In this document: piece after piece, positions 43,437 through 51,413 of the stretch | Layout of the letters: each line of letters starts with the position of its first letter | How positions within the stretch are numbered: the first letter of the stretch is position 1 | Source: JALZUE01 sp051251725 | Lineage (GTDB): Bacteria > Pseudomonadota > Gammaproteobacteria > Enterobacterales > Alteromonadaceae | Reading direction: 5' to 3' | Assembly (NCBI GenBank): GCA_051251725.1 | Contig: JBPOFN010000004.1 | Coordinates: 1-64,000 of the forward strand | Length of the DNA: 64,000 nucleotides | The notes under the pieces: model-generated | Databases searched by the model: none | Told to the model about the DNA's origin: nothing | The model's input: only the letters and a program-made list of their open reading frames with translations | Program-made: the position numbers and the translations under genes

Positions 43437-44285
43437 ATGAATAAAAATATGAATGCACACGAATATGCGGTAAAAGCGAATGGTTCATTTGCTTTACCTG
43501 ACGCTTGTTTTAAAGTGAAAGCGCTGATGGAAGATGAAGCTTCCGTGATTGAAGATTTTGCCAATGTCATCAGCATCGACCCCTCAATGACCTCGCGTTT
43601 ATTGCAAATTGCTAACAGCGCCATCTACAGCTTTCGTGGCCAAGTTAGTACTATCTCCCGAGCCATCACCATTATTGGTACCCAGTCGTTATACAATATG
43701 ATGGTTGTTGATATTGCCGCCAGTGCTTTTAAGCACTTTGGTAATCAAGCTATTGATTTGAAGCGTTTCTGGCGTATGAGTGTATACACAGGTTTAGCTT
43801 GTAAAAATTTAGCTATTAAGGCCAATATTCGCGATATCGAACGTTTATTTGTCGCCGGTTTATTACAAAATTTTGGTGAATTGATTGTTGCCAAAAGTAA
43901 TCCAAAAATTGCCAAAGCATGTGAAAAATATAATGAAAGGCATCTTCCTTGGTTATTGCAAAAGCATTATCTTGGTTTTACCTACACTGAAATAACAACA
44001 GAAATGTTATCGCTGTGGGAAATACCTGAAAAAATCGTGATGCCAATTCGACATTATCATGAAGCGAAAACTATCGATATCAATAAAGACGTTAAAGTAC
44101 TTTATATTGCATCACGTTTAGCGTTAATTGATAGTCACCCTGAGGTTTTTTCGTTCGAAAAATTATTAGATGATAAATTGTGTCAAAGCTTATCCATCAC
44201 TCAAGATGACTTAATTGCTGCGTCAGAATTTGCCAGCAGTGAAGCAGAAAATATTTTAGCAGTTATGAATGCAAAGTTCTTTTAA
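43437..44285 (+). CDS. HDOD domain-containing protein
   Basis: A 282-residue protein made almost entirely of an HDOD domain (about 18-215), a non-catalytic relative of HD phosphohydrolases used in signalling. Conserved features are ISIDPSMTSRLLQIANSAIY and VSTISRAITIIGTQSLYNMM. The metal-binding HD pair is absent, as usual in HDOD. It lies 69 bases after the GAF-GGDEF-EAL gene on the same strand, so the two may share a signalling pathway. A paralogue is at 50474-51319. Confidence 0.88.
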   Translation: MNKNMNAHEYAVKANGSFALPDACFKVKALMEDEASVIEDFANVISIDPSMTSRLLQIANSAIYSFRGQVSTISRAITIIGTQSLYNMMVVDIAASAFKHFGNQAIDLKRFWRMSVYTGLACKNLAIKANIRDIERLFVAGLLQNFGELIVAKSNPKIAKACEKYNERHLPWLLQKHYLGFTYTEITTEMLSLWEIPEKIVMPIRHYHEAKTIDINKDVKVLYIASRLALIDSHPEVFSFEKLLDDKLCQSLSITQDDLIAASEFASSEAENILAVMNAKFF

Positions 44286-44308
44286 ACTTAGTGCTAGTGG
44301 AAAGTTAA

Positions 44309-45733
44309 ATGACGGCAACCAGAGAGAACTTTAGTTCCAAAATAGGTTTTATTTTAGCGGCTGCGGGTTCCGCTGTTGGCATTGGTAACTTAGTAGGGTT
44401 TCCGGTCAATGCGGCTAAAAATGGCGGTGGTGCTTTTTTATTAATCTACGCCTTATTTGTTTTTTTGATCTGTTTACCGGTCATGATGGCTGAAATGGCG
44501 ATTGGCCGCAAAACAGCAAAGGAACCGGTTGGCGCTTACGCAGAATTAAGCCGCCGCAGTAAATTGTGGAATCTTGCTGGGGTGTTAGGGGTGATCACCC
44601 CCTTTATGATTGCCGTTTTTTATATGGTCATCACCGTTTGGATCTTTGGCTATATTGTCTTAATTTTAGCGGGTAATCTTGATTTTCTTGCCGCTCCTGA
44701 CAGTTTTGGTCAGTTTATTAATAGCTACTACTTGTTCATTTCCATGATAGTAGTTACCGGCCTGGTCAGCTTTATTTTAGTCTCAGGGGTTAAAAACGGG
44801 ATTGAAAAGGCTGCGACAATTTTAATGCCGACCTTATTTGTTATGTTGGTGTTGTTAGTTATTTTTGTCCTAACTCAAGACAATGCTTGGGCTGGTGTGC
44901 GATTTTTTATTATTCCTGATTTTGACAAACTTACCCCTTCTGTTATTAATAGTGCTTTATCACAAGCATTTTTCTCGCTCTCATTAGGCATGGGGATTTT
45001 AATTACTTATGGCTCTTATATTAATCGAAAAACTGACATAGTCGGCTCGGCCAAACTTGTTGCCTTAACTGATACTGCGGTTGCTTTTACTGCTGGATTA
45101 ATGATTTTACCGGCTATATTTTCGTTTGATCCTGACATTAAACCGGCTGAGTTATCATCAAGTTCAGTCTCATTAATTTTTGTTTTTCTGCCGAAAATAT
45201 TTTTAGCGTTAGAAGCATCATTTGGCTATTTTGCTGCCAGTGGTATTGCAGTGTTTTTCTTTACCTTGGTATTTTTTGCCGCGTTAACCTCATTGGTTTC
45301 TATTCTTGAAGTACCGGTTTCTTATCTGGTGACGGAAAAGTGTCAAAGTCGTAAAAAGGCGTTAGTGACTTTATTAATGACGGCAGGGGTTTTAACTTTA
45401 TTTGCTACTGCTTCATTTGGCATGATTGGATTTTTCACTGAATTTACCTATTACGCTGACGCGCCTAAATCATTTTTTGATTTAATTTATGATATTTTTT
45501 ACGATACCATTTTGCCGCTTAATGGCTTATTGATTTGCTTATTTGTCAGCTATCGCTGGAAAAAGCAAAACTTATCCGCTGAACTTGCGGTCGGTAATAA
45601 CGATTATAAAAATTCATTCGCTGAAAAGTATATTAATTTTTCCTTAGGGACTTTTATCCCGTTTATTTTGTTGTGTATCTTTTTAAATACCGTTGCACAA
45701 AAATTCTTTGCCTATAGCTTGCTTGGTTTTTAA
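44309..45733 (+). CDS. Sodium-dependent transporter, NSS/SNF family
   Basis: A 474-residue inner membrane symporter of the neurotransmitter:sodium symporter family. Helix 1 reads FILAAAGSAVGIGNLVGFPV followed by NGGGAFLLIYALFVF, the sodium/substrate site region. About 11-12 membrane helices can be traced. The usual W-R-F-P-Y motif is altered to GNLVGFPVNAA, placing it in a bacterial subgroup of unknown substrate (amino acid-like). It starts 23 bases after the HDOD gene. Confidence 0.9.
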   Translation: MTATRENFSSKIGFILAAAGSAVGIGNLVGFPVNAAKNGGGAFLLIYALFVFLICLPVMMAEMAIGRKTAKEPVGAYAELSRRSKLWNLAGVLGVITPFMIAVFYMVITVWIFGYIVLILAGNLDFLAAPDSFGQFINSYYLFISMIVVTGLVSFILVSGVKNGIEKAATILMPTLFVMLVLLVIFVLTQDNAWAGVRFFIIPDFDKLTPSVINSALSQAFFSLSLGMGILITYGSYINRKTDIVGSAKLVALTDTAVAFTAGLMILPAIFSFDPDIKPAELSSSSVSLIFVFLPKIFLALEASFGYFAASGIAVFFFTLVFFAALTSLVSILEVPVSYLVTEKCQSRKKALVTLLMTAGVLTLFATASFGMIGFFTEFTYYADAPKSFFDLIYDIFYDTILPLNGLLICLFVSYRWKKQNLSAELAVGNNDYKNSFAEKYINFSLGTFIPFILLCIFLNTVAQKFFAYSLLGF

Positions 45734-45791
45734 GCCAAGCCGTTAAAGCTAGCTTTTCGAGCTAGTACCTAAATATGGTTGTCTTATATTT

Positions 45792-46688
45792 ATGATTGAA
45801 CATCTTCAATTACAGTCGCTGTCAGAGTGTCAGCGACTATTTCATGGTCGCGGCCATGCCTATCCAGGTTTTGAACATATTAATATTGATTGGCTGGCGC
45901 CGGTTGTACTGATCACGCTTTATCGTGAAGTTGATGATGCTTGGTTACTTGAGCAAGCACATTTATTAAACAATCACATCGCTGAGTGTCAATCTGTGCA
46001 AGTGCAATACCGTTGCCGGAAAATGGCGCCAACAGAGGTTTTAATTGGTGCTGAGATAACCCACACACAAGTGCAAGAACATGGCTTAAAATTTCATATT
46101 GAATTAGGAAAGGCGCAAAACACCGGCTTATTTTTAGATATGCGTAATGGTCGTCAGTGGGTTGCCGAGCACAGTGCTAACAAAAAAGTGCTTAATCTAT
46201 TTTCTTATACTTGCGCTTTTTCCGTTGCCGCGCTTGCGGGTAATGCGAAACAAGTGGTTAACTTTGATTTAAGTAAATCATCATTAAGTAAAGGCCGCGA
46301 AAATCACCGCTTAAATGAGCAAGACTTAACCAAGGTGGTTTTTCAAGGGGTTGATATATTTAAATCTTTTAGCCGAATAAAAAAGTACGGCCCTTATGAT
46401 TTATTGATTTGTGATCCGCCATCGTTTCAAAAAGGCAGTGTTAATATTCAACGTGATTATGGCAAGATCATCCGCCGAATTCCTGACTTTATGCAGCCCA
46501 ATAGTGATTTGATTTTATGTTTAAATTCACCTGATTTAGACGAGGAGTTTTTGAAACAACAAGTTGAGCTGAATTGTCCACAATGTCATTTTATCGACAA
46601 AATGCCAGCACCAGTTGTCTTTAAAGAAGCGCATCAAGGCAAAGGCTTAAAGGTTTTACATTATCAATATCGGCCAATGGTAGGCTAA
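45792..46688 (+). CDS. SAM-dependent methyltransferase, RlmI/RlmK-like
   Basis: A 298-residue class I methyltransferase of the COG1092 type. The SAM-binding motif is VLNLFSYTCAFSVAALAGNAK; the catalytic motif for base methylation is LICDPPSF. The region TGLFLDMRNGRQWV is the usual RlmI/RlmL-K link. It lacks the N-terminal PUA domain of RlmI, so it is a shorter stand-alone form. rRNA is the likely substrate; the site is unknown. Its stop overlaps the end of the convergent ligase gene by four bases. Confidence 0.85.
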   Translation: MIEHLQLQSLSECQRLFHGRGHAYPGFEHINIDWLAPVVLITLYREVDDAWLLEQAHLLNNHIAECQSVQVQYRCRKMAPTEVLIGAEITHTQVQEHGLKFHIELGKAQNTGLFLDMRNGRQWVAEHSANKKVLNLFSYTCAFSVAALAGNAKQVVNFDLSKSSLSKGRENHRLNEQDLTKVVFQGVDIFKSFSRIKKYGPYDLLICDPPSFQKGSVNIQRDYGKIIRRIPDFMQPNSDLILCLNSPDLDEEFLKQQVELNCPQCHFIDKMPAPVVFKEAHQGKGLKVLHYQYRPMVG

Positions 46689-47539
46689 AATATGTTTGGC
46701 CGAATACGGACAAAACTTGCAAATTTAGGTACGCCATTTTTTGTTAAGCCTAAATATTTATAACTGATGATGGCTCCTAACGGCGGCGGGTTTTTTCTTT
46801 CAGCAAGCGAAAATCCTGATCCGATTTTAAACTCGATGCCGCTGTCGGTTTTTACTTTAATCGCGCCAAGTAAGCCGGTTAGCTTGGCTTTACCGGGCAG
46901 ATGTTCAATCACTACGGCTTCAGCATCGTGATATTTTTTCACCTTTAAAATATTAGCGGTTCGTCCTTTGGTATAATAAGCGTCAGCTTTGTGGATCATT
47001 AACCCTTCACCGCCCAATTTCACTGTGTTATCTAATAACTGATGTAATTCATCAATGGAGTGCAGTTGTTGCTGTGATATGACTTTCAGATAAGGATTAT
47101 CAATAGTTGTTAGCAGTTGTCTCATGGTTTTGATACGGGTAGAAAAATCAGCTTGGTTATTTGGTAAATCAAAAACCATAAAAGCGAGTTGTTGCCAGCA
47201 CTGATTATTATCGTTTTTTTTACTCACGCACGAGAGTGTTTGCTCAAAACTATTTCTCGCCAGCCACAGCTCGCCATCTAACGCTACCTTTGGCCAATCT
47301 TTGGTAAACCAATTAGGGACATCAATTAAATTCCCTTGGCGAGTATATAAATGGCTGCCGGACCAAACGCCTCGGATACCGTCTAGTTTCTCACTAACCC
47401 AATATTCGCCAATCTTAATGTCTTGCTGCTGATAATTTTTGGCTAATTGCAGCGTGGGTATTTTAGCTTTGTTTGGTGCTGCGCTTGCTATGGGCGCAAT
47501 AACTAGTAGTGCGCACACTAGTGTTGAGATAACTTTCAT
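46685..47539 (-). CDS. ligE: Periplasmic ATP-dependent DNA ligase (LigE type)
   Basis: A 284-residue minimal ATP-dependent DNA ligase with only the adenylation domain and OB-fold. Motif I is EKLDGIRG with the nucleotide-bound Lys51; further motifs are ALDGELW, GGEGLMIHK and ILKVKKYHD. The N-terminal signal peptide (STLVCALLVIAPIASAAP) is the hallmark of the Lig E class, thought to act in the periplasm, possibly on incoming or biofilm DNA. It is convergent with the methyltransferase and divergent from the Lys-rich secreted protein gene at 47623. Confidence 0.9.
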   Translation of the reverse strand: MKVISTLVCALLVIAPIASAAPNKAKIPTLQLAKNYQQQDIKIGEYWVSEKLDGIRGVWSGSHLYTRQGNLIDVPNWFTKDWPKVALDGELWLARNSFEQTLSCVSKKNDNNQCWQQLAFMVFDLPNNQADFSTRIKTMRQLLTTIDNPYLKVISQQQLHSIDELHQLLDNTVKLGGEGLMIHKADAYYTKGRTANILKVKKYHDAEAVVIEHLPGKAKLTGLLGAIKVKTDSGIEFKIGSGFSLAERKNPPPLGAIISYKYLGLTKNGVPKFASFVRIRPNIF

Positions 47540-47622
47540 AAAACATTCCTTGTTTTAAAAAAACTAATCATAGTCTATTTTTTAATAATGTTTGTACTTT
47601 AGATTTCAAGGAATGAAATACG

Positions 47623-48108
47623 ATGAAGGTCAGATTGATAATTATATTACTGTTTTTTGTGAGTCAAATAGCCGTTGCGGCTAACCGCTGTCAGCCATAT
47701 AAAGATAAGTTTACGCATATTCAGCGGCTGCAAAAACAAGGGCATTCAGTCAAACAAAGTATTACATTGCATGAACGTGAGCGTAAAGCTTGGCAAAAAT
47801 GGATGGACTGTAAAAAAGGTAAATTGAAAAAAAAATCTAAAAGTAAAAAAAAGGCGGCATCAACCCTTATTTTACCTGCTTATCAGTCACCGAAAAAATT
47901 GATTGCATTAGATCCGGGGTCAGTTTTTGATAATAAAAAAGGCGTGACAGTAAAAGGGAAATACAGCGGTAAAAAACAGCAGGCGTGGTTAGACTTTTAT
48001 CAGCCACTGGAAAAATGTAGAAAACCTAAGTCGACTCAAGCTTTTGCGCTGTGTTTGCAAGATAGAGATCAGCAACAGGTACTTTTTGAAGCTCAATACC
48101 AGCCCTAG
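47623..48108 (+). CDS. Secreted lysine-rich hypothetical protein
   Basis: A 161-residue exported protein with a signal peptide (IIILLFFVSQIAVAANR). The mature part has a Lys-rich stretch (KKGKLKKKSKSKKKAAS, about 64-80) and four Cys (Cys23, then in MDCKK, EKCRK and ALCLQ). I do not recognise the family. The basic patch could bind nucleic acid or an acidic polymer; its divergence from a periplasmic DNA ligase makes this worth noting but is only inference. Confidence 0.6.
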   Translation: MKVRLIIILLFFVSQIAVAANRCQPYKDKFTHIQRLQKQGHSVKQSITLHERERKAWQKWMDCKKGKLKKKSKSKKKAASTLILPAYQSPKKLIALDPGSVFDNKKGVTVKGKYSGKKQQAWLDFYQPLEKCRKPKSTQAFALCLQDRDQQQVLFEAQYQP

Positions 48109-48163
48109 TTTGAACACACCTTAAGCCTTAAGTTGAGCTGTTTACCAAGCTTAAATGGCCATA

Positions 48164-48192
48164 AAAAAAGCCAAGCATCAGCTGGCTTTTCA
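48164..48192. terminator. Bidirectional terminator
   Basis: AAAAGCCA (48166-48173) and TGGCTTTT (48183-48190) with A and T runs on each side, between convergent genes at 47623 and 48219. Confidence 0.7.
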
Positions 48193-48218
48193 AGCAATAA
48201 AAATAACGGCACCTGCGA

Positions 48219-48926
48219 TTATTTTTGATAACTTGATTTTACTACTTGGTAGTCAGTAACCACACTTGCCATGGTGGTGGCACAGTAGTCACGTAAACCA
48301 CTTAACATCATATATTTTTTACCACGGCCAACCACTTCACCGTTTGATAATAAATCAAAATATAAACACGCTTGGCCGCGTTTGCCATTATGCTCTAAAG
48401 TGGACTTAGATAATTTAAGTTCAATCGAAGTAGCATTGAAGTGGTCTAATTCAATGGCCATGCTTTGGTACATGATCATTGGTCTCGTTGGATTGATCAT
48501 CACGCCATTTTTAGCCATTAAATCAACTAAAATATCAGGGAAAGTGTGGCCTGAAAATGCAACGTAGGCTTTTGTTAAAGAATCAACCAACTGATCGTTA
48601 GTGCTTCTATTACCCGCGGCTTGTACATCGAGGTATTCTTTACCGTTATTATCTTTAATCGCAAAGTGATCACCAATATCAGTAGGGAAGACTAAGTCGA
48701 TGTCTTCAGTGACCATACCTGAAAAGGTAAAATTCATTTTTTCGTATAAACCGGCTTTTGCCAAAACTACTGAAAAAAGTAAATCCCCAGGGACGCAGAA
48801 TCGTTTCGCATCAACATTGTGGATCGGGTTGAAGTCGTCAGCGATTTGCTTGGCGAATTGACAAGCTTGCGCGCGAGAAAATCGAATACCTTGAGGAGAT
48901 TCTAAATAGTAGTTTTCAATAAACAT
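48219..48926 (-). CDS. DUF3581 domain-containing protein
   Basis: A 235-residue protein of the DUF3581 family, found across marine gammaproteobacteria. FARQ-type N-terminus MFIENYYLESPQGIRFSRAQ and ADDFNPIHNVDAKRFCVPGD resemble a MaoC/hot-dog dehydratase-like fold (the FNPIH element), so a hot-dog domain acting on acyl groups is plausible. The frame extends 24 codons further upstream (to 48998), but the family start is the ATG at 48926. Function unknown. Confidence 0.85.
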   Translation of the reverse strand: MFIENYYLESPQGIRFSRAQACQFAKQIADDFNPIHNVDAKRFCVPGDLLFSVVLAKAGLYEKMNFTFSGMVTEDIDLVFPTDIGDHFAIKDNNGKEYLDVQAAGNRSTNDQLVDSLTKAYVAFSGHTFPDILVDLMAKNGVMINPTRPMIMYQSMAIELDHFNATSIELKLSKSTLEHNGKRGQACLYFDLLSNGEVVGRGKKYMMLSGLRDYCATTMASVVTDYQVVKSSYQK

Positions 48927-49028
48927 AATTTTAATTTTTACTCTAGCAAAAAACCGGCGAATTCTACCACAAAAGCTAGATAAGCAATAAAAAATCAAAC
49001 TAAACAGACCAGTTATCAGTTGACCTGG

Positions 49029-49313
49029 TTATTTACTTACTTTTGCCAGTGATGCTGATGGGAAATCACTGATCAGTGTTTCTTTTTGTTTTTTACTCAG
49101 TTGTTTAAAGGCATATTCTTTTTGACAGGCGAGAGAGCGGGAAGTACTCGACTCAAAATAGACCAAGGTAACGGGACGTTTGTTACGGGTGTACTTTGCC
49201 CCCAAGGCACTGGAATTATGTTCTTCAATTCGACGAGCGAGCTCTGTGGTAATGCCAGCGTAAAGGCTATTATCATTACAGCGAACAAAATAGGTGTACC
49301 AAGTTTTTATCAT
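49029..49313 (-). CDS. GIY-YIG nuclease family protein (UPF0213)
   Basis: A 94-residue protein consisting of one GIY-YIG domain. Here the motif pair is TYFVRC...LYAGIT, with the conserved Arg in ELARRIEEH and the metal-binding Glu region. It matches the YhbQ/UPF0213 family of small nucleases linked to DNA repair and stress. Stand-alone, with no homing endonuclease context. Confidence 0.88.
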   Translation of the reverse strand: MIKTWYTYFVRCNDNSLYAGITTELARRIEEHNSSALGAKYTRNKRPVTLVYFESSTSRSLACQKEYAFKQLSKKQKETLISDFPSASLAKVSK

Positions 49314-49502
49314 TAACTATTTCTTTAACCTCAGTTCGGTTTAAACTGTTTTTTAAAAGGATTGACGGCCAGCCGTTATTTACCAATAAACGTCGATAAA
49401 CGCTATTAATCAAGTTAGGTTATTTAATGTTAAATCGAATTTCAACTGGTGTCCTTAGCCATTATTTCATACCATACAGAAAAATAATAACCTAGGATAA
49501 TC

Positions 49503-50333
49503 GTGACACACTATACTGGCCCGATCCGAAAATTAACATCACAATTAACTGAAAATGGCTTGGTTGAATACCAGTTACCGATAGGTGAAGACCTATTAGC
49601 GTTAAACCCATTGATTGGTAAACCGCTGACGCTAAATTTTTTAACTAAAATATCTTGTTGTCATTGCGGTAAAAATATCAAAAAAAGTTATTCTCAAGGC
49701 TTTTGTTATCCGTGCATGATGAAGCTTGCACAATGTGATATGTGTATTATGAAACCAGAAACCTGTCATTTTTCCAAAGGTACTTGCCGAGATCCAAAGT
49801 GGGGCGAAACCAATTGCATGATTGACCATTTTGTTTATCTTGCTAATACCTCAGGGTTAAAAGTTGGTATTACTCGTCATAGTCAAGTGCCTACGCGCTG
49901 GATTGACCAAGGTGCTACGCAAGCATTACCTATTTTTAAAGTGAGCACTCGCTTACAGTCTGGCCTTGTTGAAATAGCGTTGGCAAAATTTATCGCCGAT
50001 AAAACCAATTGGCGAGCAATGTTAAAAGGTGCACCTGAATCAATAGATTTAGTACAAAAAGCGAGTGAGTTAAAACCATTGATAGCACAAGCACTTGCTG
50101 ATATTCGCTTACAATATGGTGAAGACAGCGTACAAGAATTAAATGAAGATGTGACTGAATTAACCTTTCCTGTTGATGAGTATTTAAGCAAAATAAGCTC
50201 GTTCAACTTTGATAAAACCCCAACCGTTGGTGGCGTGTTATTGGGCATAAAAGGGCAATACCTTATCTTTGATACGGGTGTTATCAATATGCGTAAATTT
50301 GGCTCTTACCATCTAAGTATCGATGTTAATTAA
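49503..50333 (+). CDS. DUF2797 domain-containing protein
   Basis: A 276-residue cytosolic protein of the DUF2797 family. It starts GTG 49503 and reads YTGPIRKLTSQLTENGLVEY. Cys clusters (CCHCGKN, CYPCMMKLAQCDMC, TCHFSKGTC) suggest one or two zinc sites, and HFVYLANTSGLKVGITRH resembles a GIY-YIG-like strand. No function has been shown for the family. It is followed by a perfect hairpin. Confidence 0.85.
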   Translation: MTHYTGPIRKLTSQLTENGLVEYQLPIGEDLLALNPLIGKPLTLNFLTKISCCHCGKNIKKSYSQGFCYPCMMKLAQCDMCIMKPETCHFSKGTCRDPKWGETNCMIDHFVYLANTSGLKVGITRHSQVPTRWIDQGATQALPIFKVSTRLQSGLVEIALAKFIADKTNWRAMLKGAPESIDLVQKASELKPLIAQALADIRLQYGEDSVQELNEDVTELTFPVDEYLSKISSFNFDKTPTVGGVLLGIKGQYLIFDTGVINMRKFGSYHLSIDVN

Positions 50334-50361
50334 TAGTTAATATTGAAAATGTTACCTATAC

Positions 50362-50390
50362 TTAGCGCTATTACGCGATAATAGCGCTAA
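50362..50390. repeat. Perfect 12-bp inverted repeat
   Basis: TTAGCGCTATTA (50362-50373) and TAATAGCGCTAA (50379-50390) with a CGCGA loop, 29 bases after DUF2797. It lacks a T run on the plus strand (A run instead), so it is not a standard intrinsic terminator for that gene. Confidence 0.6.
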
Positions 50391-50473
50391 AAAATAAATA
50401 CTTAAGTTAACTCAAAGCTATAACTATTTTTCAATGTAAATTGTATGGCTTGATTATGGTAGGAATGCTTTTT

Positions 50474-51319
50474 ATGAAAGCCATTGATTACGTCGAACAA
50501 GCCAGTGATTTGTTTGTCATGTCTGATTCTTTCATCAGAATAAAGGAACTTATCGATGATGAAGCTTCAACTATTGACGAAATTGCGGATGTGATTTTAT
50601 TAGACCCCGCTTTATCAGGAAATATTTTAAAGCTGGCGAACAGTACGTTATTTAATTACCCCGGAAAAATAGACACTATCTCCAAGGCCGTTTTAGTTTT
50701 AGGTATTACTGAGGTTTATAACTTAGTTATTGCCTACTTTACTACTGAAGCGTTTAAGTCGATGAGTGCTGATGTCGATTTTCTCGAAGAGTTTTGGGAA
50801 CGTAGTGTTGATTGCGCCTTGCTGATTAAATTTCTGGGTGTCCATCTCGGTTTTAAATATGCTGAACGTTTATTTATTTTAGGCTTACTGCATAATTTAG
50901 GTGAACTGGTGGTTAAGCAATTTATCCCCGATAAAGTGCCGTTATGTCAGCTAGAAAGTAGTGCTGACTCTATCTATCAAAAGCAAATGTCAGTGTTGTC
51001 ATTCACTTTTTCTGATTGTTCTTCTGAGCTTTTAAAAATCTGGCAATTACCATTTAGTTTAATTGAACCGATACGTTATCAAGATGAAGATAATTTGATT
51101 ATTGCTTCGACCGAAACAAAACTTTTATATATCGCTAAACGGGTGATGATCGCTAATCGTCAATTTAGCCAAGAGGCGATTGAAAATTTTATCGACATTG
51201 AGTTGTTACAAGAGCTTGGCATAACGCCGGATGTTATTGAGCAAGGTAATGCATATTGCGATCTTGAAAGGTTGAGTCTGTTATCAATACTTAAACCCAG
51301 CAGCATGATGATTTATTAA
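50474..51319 (+). CDS. HDOD domain-containing protein (paralogue)
   Basis: A 281-residue HDOD protein, clearly paralogous to the one at 43437: shared core ILLDPALSGNILKLANSTLF and IDTISKAVLVLGITEVYNLV at the same positions and near-equal length. ATG 50474 is chosen because AGGA (50461) is spaced nine bases upstream and it gives the same N-terminal layout as the paralogue (MKAIDYVEQASDLF); in-frame starts at 50441 (TTG), 50456 and 50465 are possible. Likely signalling; partner unknown. Confidence 0.85.
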   Translation: MKAIDYVEQASDLFVMSDSFIRIKELIDDEASTIDEIADVILLDPALSGNILKLANSTLFNYPGKIDTISKAVLVLGITEVYNLVIAYFTTEAFKSMSADVDFLEEFWERSVDCALLIKFLGVHLGFKYAERLFILGLLHNLGELVVKQFIPDKVPLCQLESSADSIYQKQMSVLSFTFSDCSSELLKIWQLPFSLIEPIRYQDEDNLIIASTETKLLYIAKRVMIANRQFSQEAIENFIDIELLQELGITPDVIEQGNAYCDLERLSLLSILKPSSMMIY

Positions 51320-51362
51320 GTTTTAGCTGCTCTGGTGATTAGAAGCCGTTTTAACCATAAAG

Positions 51363-51388
51363 AAAATGGGCGATTAATCGCCCATTTT
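51363..51388. terminator. Bidirectional terminator
   Basis: AAAATGGGCGATT directly followed by AATCGCCCATTTT, a perfect 26-base palindrome between the HDOD gene and the convergent TonB receptor gene. Confidence 0.85.
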
Positions 51389-51413
51389 GTATTGTGATAC
51401 TTGTTAGCTATGA

